Under the pieces are notes generated by a model. That model saw only the letters and a program-made list of their open reading frames with translations, was not told the origin of the DNA and did not search any database. From Pseudomonadota bacterium (GTDB lineage Bacteria > Pseudomonadota > Gammaproteobacteria > UBA1113), in the NCBI GenBank assembly GCA_021782065.1, contig JAJXVQ010000082.1, forward strand, positions 1 through 5,083: DNA of 5,083 nucleotides, read 5' to 3'. The position numbers were made by a program, and so were the translations under genes. Shown here piece after piece: positions 1 to 5,083 of this stretch (position 1 is the stretch's first letter; the number at the start of each line of letters is the position of its first letter).

Positions 1-678
1 CACGGAGGCGTTAAAAATAGGGTAAGTAGCGGCCATGTAAATAGCTTCGGCAATTTCCTGCGGTTGTAATAAACGATTGTCACTTTGTAAATGCGTCAAT
101 TTAGCCAAAAGAGCGACATTGTTATCTATGCGTAAGCGAAACATTTCAGTATCGGTAACACCAGGGCATACACAACAGGTATGAATAAACTGACCGGCTA
201 AATCTTGACACACGCTGCGCATTAAGCCAACGATTGCGTGTTTACTCACGGTATAAGAACAGGTATTCCCTACTGCTTTTTCCGATAATGTAGAGCCTAC
301 AAAAATAATCGCCGATTGAGGCAACATCTGTGGTAACAACCATTGATTTAACAAAGCGGGAATGGTGACATTGAGCCTTAAAGTATCTTGCCATTCTGTG
401 GTCTTAAAATTTTGCACTGTATCGTTATAGCATACGCCGGAGTTGTGTACTAAGATCATGCGTCGTTTCTGTGGCACCTGTTTCAGTAACGTGTCCTTTA
501 TCGTTTCATCCGTAGCGCCCACCAAATCCAACTTAATATTATGGGCCCCGGCTAACGCGCAAGCGTTGCGGGATACATTCAATATCTCGAAACCATTATT
601 CAAAAATATTTCTGCGGTTTTATACCCTATGCCTTTGCTGGCGCCGCTGATGATCAATAAAGGTTTTTCTGCTTTCAT
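1..678 (-). CDS. Short-chain dehydrogenase/reductase (SDR), 3' end cut by window edge
   Basis: A classical SDR: a soluble NAD(P)-dependent oxidoreductase with a Rossmann fold; the substrate cannot be told. From ATG at 678 the frame stays open for 226 codons to base 1. Visible motifs are the cofactor glycine motif SGASKGIG (residues 11-18), the HNSG equivalent of NNAG (78-81), Asn103, Ser129, and the catalytic Tyr142-x-x-x-Lys146 (YTVSK), with the usual 13-residue Ser-Tyr spacing, then PGVTDTEM (172-179). Lys15 and Arg37 are the kind of basic residues that favour NADPH; this is inference. The fragment ends in NASV, which in SDRs is commonly followed by a short Asp-Gly-Gly tail, so probably only 10-25 residues are missing. 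The start overlaps the batD stop as ATGA, with GGAAG 7 nt upstream as a modest ribosome site, so it is probably coupled to batD. Odd points: Ser11 replaces the usual Thr before the first glycine, and a cysteine cluster (168, 169, 171) precedes the PG motif. Family is sure, function unknown. Confidence 0.93.
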   Translation of the reverse strand, partial: MKAEKPLLIISGASKGIGYKTAEIFLNNGFEILNVSRNACALAGAHNIKLDLVGATDETIKDTLLKQVPQKRRMILVHNSGVCYNDTVQNFKTTEWQDTLRLNVTIPALLNQWLLPQMLPQSAIIFVGSTLSEKAVGNTCSYTVSKHAIVGLMRSVCQDLAGQFIHTCCVCPGVTDTEMFRLRIDNNVALLAKLTHLQSDNRLLQPQEIAEAIYMAATYPIFNASV

Positions 679-2384
679 TTCTTTTCTTCCAAATATAAAT
701 GCGGCAATACATCGTGGGGGTCGGTACTGTTTTTGGCTTTAGTGCGGAATTCTTCATCTAATAATGCCCACAATTCTACCCCATGCCAAACGGTGGCTTC
801 GTTATACAGCACACTTTCTAACTCTTGCAATAATTGCCGAGTTTTTTCTTGTTGGAATTTTTCAGCCAGATCACCCACTGACAATACGGTTTCATAAGGC
901 CATAGTTCTTTACCTATGAATAAGAGCGCGTTTTTAGCATGGAGTGCATTATTTTCTTGACAGGCCTTTTTTAGATCGGAACGCAACTGGCGCATAGTTT
1001 TAACGGCGTTACCATTAGGGTGTGGCGTATGCGCTTTTGCCGTAGCCAACGGCTTAGAGCTGCGCCACCATAAGAATACGGTGGTGATCCATATTAGAGC
1101 CAACATTATACTTAGAATAACAAAGGGTCTTTGATACCAATGTCGGTTGTTTGTCGGTTGAATATTTTGTACTGCATCATTGCGCAATGACAAGGGTGTA
1201 GGCGCAGTACCGGTTACAGTATTTGCACTGTCCGCCACATTGACGGTATAAGCAGGAATAGTCAGCTTTTTAGGGCTATTGCTGTCTGTATTCCACCAAT
1301 CGATGGTTATTGCCGGGATAACCAATTGTCCACTGGCATTAGGCAAATAGGCTATTTTTTCAGTACGGCTCGCCTGCAATTGAAAACCATTGCTATCGGT
1401 ATTTAAAAGTGGTTTGTCCGGGTACAATTGGAAACCTTTATTTTGTTTAGGTGCAATAGACGGCAATTGTTCGGCAGTAACATTCTGTGCGGTTAAGGTG
1501 AGTGTGCGTGTCACCGGTACGCCACTTTGAAATTGCGGTGGATTATCGCTCCAACTGTCGGTTAAAGTGATTTTCGTGCTTGGCAACCACCAAGTGGATT
1601 TACTCATTCCTGGCACAGTATTTACTTTTAAGGATACAGATGGGGCACTGATGCGAAATGGTTGCCACGGATTGTTAAAAGAATCGCTGCGTGTTAAATC
1701 TAAGCGGTAGCCCTGTAATAAGGGGCTCTTGAGTTCCAATACCCCATCTTTTTGTGCTATCACTGCATAATGCTGTTCTAGAACTTGATAATTTTTTCCA
1801 TCTATTGTCGTGCGCTGATTGGTATCGGTACCTATGTGAATGAGTTTAGCATCGCCCATATCGGGAATAGCCAAGGCGGGTTCGCGCACAGAGGTATTAT
1901 AGAACATTTTGACAGTGTATAAACCGGCTTGTCCTTCATAAACGGTTTTAGGGACGACACTGGTTTGCATAAAGATAGGTTCTTTGTTCTGGGGGCTTTC
2001 TTGTGTAGGTGGGTTAGCAGGATCAGTGGCTGCTGCGGCAACCTGTATGGTGATAGGGTTGGTTTTTTCTTTACCCAAGCTTAAGCTGGGTATGGTTAAT
2101 GTACCGCTGCGTTTAGGTGTTAATATGATAGACCAGGTTTTTTCGCGACTCACTTTGTTGTTAATGAGGCGTATTTCGCTACTCATGGTTGTGCCCAATA
2201 CATTAAAGTCTAAACTTAATGGGTTTAAATTAGGATTACTATCATCACTATCTTGCGCCACGATTTGCAAAGTGATGCGGCCATCTAAGGGCACTTGTGT
2301 GTGATCGACGCTGACCATAGGCGCGGCAGCAAAAACCAGGTTACATAACAATAGGAAACTGATTATGTATAAAGATATTTTCAT
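675..2384 (-). CDS. batD: BatD family membrane-anchored periplasmic protein
   Basis: A 569-residue BatD-type protein, the large ectodomain component of the Bat system, probably a binding or scaffold partner of the VWA proteins. Residues 1-20 form a signal peptide with a hydrophobic core (ISFLLLCNLVF) and an Ala-rich cleavage region; Cys14 is not in a proper lipobox. About 22-118 is a first beta-rich domain with the BatD pattern of a DF-VLGTTMSSE strand, an LTPKRSG turn and GTLTIPSL (94-101). About 136-255 is a second domain (VVPKTVYEGQAG near 143-154). About 270-385 is a third, with a parallel GQLVIPAI motif (352-359). One membrane segment spans 420-440, followed by a positively charged cytoplasmic region of about 128 residues that is largely helical. 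The length is usual for gammaproteobacterial BatD. The gene begins 3 nt after the batC stop; only a weak GAGAA ribosome site lies upstream, so translation probably relies on coupling. Its TGA overlaps the next gene's ATG. Confidence 0.92.
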   Translation of the reverse strand: MKISLYIISFLLLCNLVFAAAPMVSVDHTQVPLDGRITLQIVAQDSDDSNPNLNPLSLDFNVLGTTMSSEIRLINNKVSREKTWSIILTPKRSGTLTIPSLSLGKEKTNPITIQVAAAATDPANPPTQESPQNKEPIFMQTSVVPKTVYEGQAGLYTVKMFYNTSVREPALAIPDMGDAKLIHIGTDTNQRTTIDGKNYQVLEQHYAVIAQKDGVLELKSPLLQGYRLDLTRSDSFNNPWQPFRISAPSVSLKVNTVPGMSKSTWWLPSTKITLTDSWSDNPPQFQSGVPVTRTLTLTAQNVTAEQLPSIAPKQNKGFQLYPDKPLLNTDSNGFQLQASRTEKIAYLPNASGQLVIPAITIDWWNTDSNSPKKLTIPAYTVNVADSANTVTGTAPTPLSLRNDAVQNIQPTNNRHWYQRPFVILSIMLALIWITTVFLWWRSSKPLATAKAHTPHPNGNAVKTMRQLRSDLKKACQENNALHAKNALLFIGKELWPYETVLSVGDLAEKFQQEKTRQLLQELESVLYNEATVWHGVELWALLDEEFRTKAKNSTDPHDVLPHLYLEEKK

Positions 2385-2387
2385 AGG

Positions 2388-3128
2388 TTAGTTCTCTTGT
2401 TGTGATCTCTGTTCATAGTCACGTTGCAATTTCCTTTGTAATAATCCGCCGGGGTCATCATTGATATTTTGCAAAGCTTGTTGCTGTTGCTGATCTTGAT
2501 AAGAAGTAGGATTAGAATGGGTGGGTGTGGTTTGTGAATTTGCGGGTTGTTGTTGATTTAGCTGTTGCTGCTGTTGTTGATTTTGTTGATTCTGCTGCTG
2601 GTTTTGTTGCTGCGAATTGTTTTGCGATGCACTTATCTGTTGCGGGTTATTGTTTGAATTGAACTGCGATTGATTCTGCTTATTTTTATAATTTTGTTTA
2701 AATGGAGGTACCATTTGCGGCATAGGCGCAGAAGGTGGCTGGCTATTCAATAAATTTTTTAACAAGTCACGATTAAACCGCGCATCGTCAAAGGAAGTAT
2801 TCAAAGCCAGAGCTTTATCATAAGCCGCAATGGCCTCTTTATAACGTCCTAACAGTGCCAAGGCATTGCCGCTGTTGTAAAAGGCGGTGGCATCCGTTCC
2901 TTTACTAAAAGCCTCCAATGCTTTTTGATATTCCTTCAAGCGATAATACGCTATCCCTTGCCATTCTGGGCTGTTAAATTCTGCGGCGGCTTGTTGCAGA
3001 TTGTTTTGTTGTAAGGCTTTATAGCCTTGTTCATCAGGATTTAGCCACAAATCGTCCCAGGTTAGGGCTTCTGCGGTAGAGCTAAACACAATGCATAGTG
3101 CAACTAAAAAAATACGACTTTTGATCAC
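2388..3128 (-). CDS. batC: BatC: secreted TPR protein with Gln/Asn-rich tail
   Basis: TPR component of the Bat complex, 246 residues from the GTG at 3128. This start is chosen because GTG overlaps the batB TGA as GTGA, AGGAG sits 8 nt upstream, and it directly yields a signal peptide (core IFLVALCIVFSS, likely cleavage after AlaGluAla at 19-21). The frame is open upstream to an ATG at 3218, but that would overlap batB by 94 nt. The mature protein begins with WDDLW (24-28), typical of Bat TPR proteins, followed by TPR-like helices over about 33-127, with YNSGNALALLGRYKEAI (84-100) the clearest repeat. Residues 145-220 are low complexity, dominated by Gln and Asn. The C-terminus carries DDPGGLLQRKL (224-234), a conserved ending of aerotolerance TPR proteins. 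It probably works in the periplasm with BatB. In many Gammaproteobacteria this module is fused to the C-terminus of BatB; here it is a separate gene. Confidence 0.9.
   Translation of the reverse strand: MIKSRIFLVALCIVFSSTAEALTWDDLWLNPDEQGYKALQQNNLQQAAAEFNSPEWQGIAYYRLKEYQKALEAFSKGTDATAFYNSGNALALLGRYKEAIAAYDKALALNTSFDDARFNRDLLKNLLNSQPPSAPMPQMVPPFKQNYKNKQNQSQFNSNNNPQQISASQNNSQQQNQQQNQQNQQQQQQLNQQQPANSQTTPTHSNPTSYQDQQQQQALQNINDDPGGLLQRKLQRDYEQRSQQEN
2469..2696 (-). repeat. CAA/CAG-rich low-complexity tract encoding Gln/Asn-rich tail of BatC
   Basis: Codons for BatC residues 145-220 are mostly CAA, CAG and AAT/AAC, giving a near-trinucleotide repeat on the minus strand. The densest part, 2547-2624 (residues 169-194), is almost only Gln and Asn, with one run of six Gln (184-189). 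CAA and CAG are mixed, so it is not a pure microsatellite, but slippage could change its length. The protein segment is expected to be disordered and links the TPR region to the conserved DDPGG end. Confidence 0.85.
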
Positions 3129-4129
3129 TTCAACAACTCCTGTAATCTTCCTCTCTGAAAAGCGCATAACACCAAGATAAGTAACGGCCATAACCAGATA
3201 TAACCATTGTCCAGCCATATTCTAGTCTGAGCGGCACGGCTTTTGCTAGCGTTTTTGGCTGCTAGCTTAGGATTTAAGCTATGAACTATAGTATTAATAG
3301 GGGTGTCTACAGACCATAGTTCGCCATGACCTGCTTGTGCTAGCTTAGCTAAGCTGGTTTTATCCAAGCGGCTGATGATGATATTGTCTTTTTCATCCTT
3401 AGCCAGCGTGCCTGCGGGGGTGGTAATAGTACTGCCAGCAGTAGTGCCGATGTACAATACATCCGTATAAAATCCCTCTTTAGCTAGCATTTTGGCTGTA
3501 CTGATGTCTACGGCATTTGGATTTTGCGTTGTAAAGACGACGATATTGCCATTATGAGCGCCCGCCTTTTTTAATACATTTTGTGCTTCTAATAAGGCGG
3601 TGTTTAATTGATAACCTTGTAGCGGCATAATGTCTGGTGATAAATCTCCTACAGTATTGACCACAGTCTGAGTATCGTATGTGAGGGGTGACACTACAAA
3701 AGGCTGTGCCGTAAAAACCACTAGGCCAGTTTGCCCTTCTTGCAGAGCTTGCAATAAGTCCAATAATTTAAAGCGCGCGCGTGTTAAACGATTAGGCGCT
3801 ATATCGTTAGCCCACTGTGCGTTAGAGAGATCAAATACAATCACTCGTGCAGTATTGAGTTGAAAAACCGGTGCAGCGATGGTTTTATAACAAGGTCCGG
3901 CTAAAGCGATAATGGCCAACAAAAACCCTAAGAGCAACAAAACTTTTTTGGCAACGGCTAAGCGCGTGCTATCACCTACTAATAAATGCGGTAATAGATG
4001 CGGGTCGCAAGCTTTGCGCCAAGCATTATCGTGCCACGATTGCAAAGTTAATGGCAGTAATAAAGCTAGAACGGGTAAGAATGCAAGTAACCACCATGGA
4101 CGTAACCAATGTAAAGATAGAAAATCCAT
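3125..4129 (-). CDS. batB: BatB: VWA-domain inner-membrane protein with degenerate MIDAS
   Basis: BatB-type von Willebrand factor A protein, 334 residues. Membrane segments are seen at about 10-29, 62-79 and 308-325. The loop between the first two is basic (Trp-Arg-Lys, Arg56, Lys61-62) and the C-terminus carries Gln-Arg-Gly-Arg, so the VWA domain (about 94-290) should face the periplasm. Family hallmarks are NDIAPNRLTRARFKLLDLL (108-126), EGQTGLVVFTAQPFVVSPLT (131-150) and LSPDIMPLQGYQ (163-174). The MIDAS reads DLSNA (100-104) instead of DxSxS, the later Asp of the usual LITDG strand is Thr201 (VVFTTQN), and the usual MIDAS Thr is not evident in PLQGYQ, so metal-dependent ligand binding is probably lost or changed. 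ATG at 4129 is supported by a strong GGGAGGAG site. It ends four bases into batC (GTGA). Unlike many gammaproteobacterial homologues it is not fused to the TPR module. The identification as BatB is firm from order and motifs. Confidence 0.92.
   Translation of the reverse strand: MDFLSLHWLRPWWLLAFLPVLALLLPLTLQSWHDNAWRKACDPHLLPHLLVGDSTRLAVAKKVLLLLGFLLAIIALAGPCYKTIAAPVFQLNTARVIVFDLSNAQWANDIAPNRLTRARFKLLDLLQALQEGQTGLVVFTAQPFVVSPLTYDTQTVVNTVGDLSPDIMPLQGYQLNTALLEAQNVLKKAGAHNGNIVVFTTQNPNAVDISTAKMLAKEGFYTDVLYIGTTAGSTITTPAGTLAKDEKDNIIISRLDKTSLAKLAQAGHGELWSVDTPINTIVHSLNPKLAAKNASKSRAAQTRIWLDNGYIWLWPLLILVLCAFQRGRLQELLK
3137..3141 (-). promoter_or_regulatory. Ribosome binding site of batC, inside batB
   Basis: AGGAG on the minus strand, 8 nt before the GTG at 3128. 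It lies within the last codons of batB and decides the batC start in favour of GTG over the upstream ATG at 3218. With the GTGA stop/start overlap it suggests reinitiation or coupled translation of batC after batB. Confidence 0.85.
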
Positions 4130-4134
4130 CGTAA

Positions 4135-4257
4135 TTACTCCTCCCTTTTGCTCTTTGACGGTCTGCGGCCCAGTGTGTCGTTTATAACCGAGCGTCGACC
4201 GTCAGGGAGCGGATGCATGGGATATACTCTAAATCTAATGTGTCTTTTTCTTGCCAT
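4135..4257 (-). CDS. Possible 40-residue basic small protein or leader peptide between batA and batB
   Basis: An open frame that almost exactly fills the batA-batB interval. Its ATG overlaps the batA stop as TGATG, AAAGGAG lies 7 nt upstream, and its TAA ends 5 nt before the batB ATG. The product would be strongly basic (9 Arg, 3 Lys, 4 acidic residues), beginning MARKRHIRFR and ending SKSKREE, with no membrane segment or signal peptide and no family I recognise. Against it being a real protein: five of nine Arg codons are AGA and one is AGG, unlike the CGC/CGT-rich neighbours, and it contains an inverted repeat that may be the true content. It could be a translated small protein, a leader peptide whose rare codons affect batB expression, or chance. 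Favourable signal placement is seen directly; function is unknown. Confidence 0.35.
   Translation of the reverse strand: MARKRHIRFRVYPMHPLPDGRRSVINDTLGRRPSKSKREE
4138..4145 (-). promoter_or_regulatory. Strong ribosome binding site of batB
   Basis: GGGAGGAG on the minus strand, 8 nt before the batB ATG at 4129, the best Shine-Dalgarno match in the window. Its 3' edge abuts the TAA of the possible small ORF (4137-4135), so a ribosome finishing that ORF would cover the batB start region. Confidence 0.85.
4156..4204 (-). repeat. 8-bp perfect inverted repeat in the batA-batB interval
   Basis: TGACGGTC (4156-4163) and GACCGTCA (4197-4204) are exact reverse complements separated by 33 bases, with scattered further pairing inside. 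In the transcript this could form a hairpin ending about 10 nt upstream of the batB ribosome site. The sequence after it is purine rich, with no U tract, so it is not an intrinsic terminator. It could be a processing or translation-control structure, or part of a small dispersed palindromic repeat. Confidence 0.5.
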
Positions 4258-5083
4258 CAACGTGCTCCTTTAATGAAGAATGTTTTGCACCATTCTTTTA
4301 ACGGCGGCCATGTGCGACGCAGTAATAAAGCAAAAGCAATTAAAAATGCTACTGTCAAAGGCCAAGGGTATAAAGCCGTTTCTGGCCTATAGTTAACGCG
4401 GTCTTGGGCTACGGGTTCTAGCTGATTAATTTGATTGTAAATTTGATCTAAGCTGGCCATATTTTTGGCTCTAAAGTATTGGCCCCCCGTTTTAGTTGCG
4501 ATCAATTGCAGTGTGGTTTCGTCTAGATCAGCGGAAGGGTTAACATTGCGCAAACCCAATGCTCCTGGAACCAGCAGTTGATCAGCACCAAAGCCTATGC
4601 TGTAAATTTTGATATGATAATTTTGCGCGAGTGCTGCTGCATCTAGAGGGCTGAATTGGCCGCTGTTGGAGGCACCATCGGTTAATACAATAAGAACGCG
4701 ATTGTTTTCAGGTAAATCTTTTAAATGCTTAACCGCTAAAGCAATACCATCGCCTAAAGCCGTTAATTGTCCAGCTAAACCCACACTGCTGTCTTCTAAG
4801 CGATTTATGACGGTATCGCGATCGAAGGTGAGGGGTGTTTGTAAATAAGCTTTGCTGCCAAATAAAATTAAGCCTATGCGATCGCCTTTTCTTTTTTGAA
4901 TAAATTGTTTGGCAATCAATTGCACGGCAGTAAAGCGCGATAATTCTTGACCATTTAACGTCATGTCGGCCAGTTGCATGCTGCCGGATATGTCTACTGC
5001 TAACATGATGTTGCGACCGCTGCGCGCGACGTCCATAGGTTTTCCCAACCATTGTGGTCCTGCAGCAGCAATAACCAAACAGA
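4257..5083 (-). CDS. batA: BatA: VWA-domain inner-membrane protein, 5' end outside window
   Basis: The C-terminal part (about 275 residues) of a BatA VWA protein. The frame continues through the window edge; the TTG at 5078 is an internal Leu codon, not a start. Full BatA proteins are around 330 residues, so the two N-terminal membrane segments are probably what is missing. Numbering from the codon at 5078: the MIDAS is complete, with DISGS (29-33), Thr106 in GQLTALGDG and Asp134 in LTDGASNSG, so divalent-metal-dependent binding is expected. The family stretch RIGLILFGSKAYLQTPLTFD lies at 67-86 and FRAKNMASLDQIYNQINQLE at 202-221. A final membrane segment at about 236-253 is followed by a basic tail (Arg-Arg, several Lys), which puts the VWA domain in the periplasm. 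The TGA overlaps the possible small ORF as TGATG; batB follows after 127 nt. It should act with BatB, BatC and BatD. Confidence 0.93.
   Translation of the reverse strand, partial: CLVIAAAGPQWLGKPMDVARSGRNIMLAVDISGSMQLADMTLNGQELSRFTAVQLIAKQFIQKRKGDRIGLILFGSKAYLQTPLTFDRDTVINRLEDSSVGLAGQLTALGDGIALAVKHLKDLPENNRVLIVLTDGASNSGQFSPLDAAALAQNYHIKIYSIGFGADQLLVPGALGLRNVNPSADLDETTLQLIATKTGGQYFRAKNMASLDQIYNQINQLEPVAQDRVNYRPETALYPWPLTVAFLIAFALLLRRTWPPLKEWCKTFFIKGAR
4265..4270 (-). promoter_or_regulatory. Shine-Dalgarno sequence at the end of batA, serving the small ORF start
   Basis: AAGGAG on the minus strand, 7 nt before the ATG at 4257, within the batA codons for Lys-Gly. Its spacing is ideal for initiation at the TGATG overlap. 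It could arise by chance from the coding sequence, but position and strength are the main support for translation of the interval. Confidence 0.5.

Noticed and set aside
443..742. Plus-strand open frame of about 99 codons opposite the SDR start
   Set aside because: Antisense to the SDR glycine motif region and the batD end; no domain features.
3129..3218. ATG at 3218 as the start of batC, adding 30 residues
   Set aside because: It would overlap batB by 94 nt and bury the signal peptide; the GTG at 3128 has a GTGA overlap and a well-spaced AGGAG.
3244..3497. Recurring GCTAGC-containing words (near 3246, 3261, 3340, 3482)
   Set aside because: They fall in different contexts within batB and are explained by repeated Ala/Leu/Ser/Lys codons; no constant unit or spacing.
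3912..4187. Plus-strand open frame of about 91 codons opposite the start of batB
   Set aside because: Antisense to a clearly coding gene with VWA and membrane features; no recognisable domain or ribosome site, so a shadow frame.
4155..4188. Plus-strand promoter TTGACG ... TATAAC
   Set aside because: The spacer is 22 nt, too long for a sigma70 promoter, and no plus-strand gene follows.
4232..4260. Promoter-like TTGATG, 17 nt, TAGATT on the minus strand at the end of batA
   Set aside because: Each box matches the sigma70 consensus at only 4 of 6 positions, and such matches are common in AT-leaning DNA; the operon layout gives no need for it.
5076..5078. TTG as a start codon for batA
   Set aside because: The frame is open through the window edge, and the expected N-terminal membrane segments of BatA are upstream; this is an internal Leu.

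Overview
The window reads as the 3' part of a Bat (Bacteroides aerotolerance) operon from a moderately AT-leaning Gammaproteobacterium. All genes lie on the minus strand, so transcription runs from high to low coordinates. The taxon is inferred from the gene set (batA, batB, batC, batD in order), a BatC with a TrpAspAspLeuTrp start to its mature part and a C-terminal DDPGG motif, and base composition. A Legionella/Coxiella-type lineage would fit, but nothing in the sequence proves it.

Layout in transcription order: (1) batA, 5083-4257, lacking its 5' end, a VWA protein with an intact metal-binding MIDAS; (2) a 126-nt batA-batB interval that carries a possible 40-codon small ORF (4257-4135) with its own Shine-Dalgarno and an 8-bp inverted repeat; (3) batB, 4129-3125, a VWA protein whose MIDAS has lost key residues; (4) batC, 3128-2388, a secreted TPR protein with a long Gln/Asn-rich tail, starting at GTG in a 4-nt GTGA overlap with batB; (5) batD, 2384-675, a large periplasmic protein anchored by one membrane segment; (6) a short-chain dehydrogenase/reductase gene, 678-1, overlapping batD by ATGA and cut by the window edge just before its expected C-terminus. 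There is no gene-free stretch above 130 bases. I see no tRNA, rRNA, CRISPR, insertion sequence or intrinsic terminator.

How the parts fit: charge distribution around the membrane segments (positive-inside rule) places both VWA domains in the periplasm. BatC has a signal peptide and BatD has a signal peptide plus a large ectodomain, so the four products probably form one periplasm-facing inner-membrane complex. By family knowledge this is served by a MoxR-type AAA+ ATPase and a DUF58 protein encoded upstream, outside this window. The molecular function of Bat complexes is unsettled; roles in oxidative/envelope stress and in chaperone-like activity have been proposed. The near-zero spacings and start/stop overlaps indicate one polycistronic message with translational coupling. 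The SDR is an atypical passenger. The most unusual features are the batA-batB interval, the degenerate MIDAS of BatB, and the split of batB and batC exactly where many Gammaproteobacteria have one fused gene.
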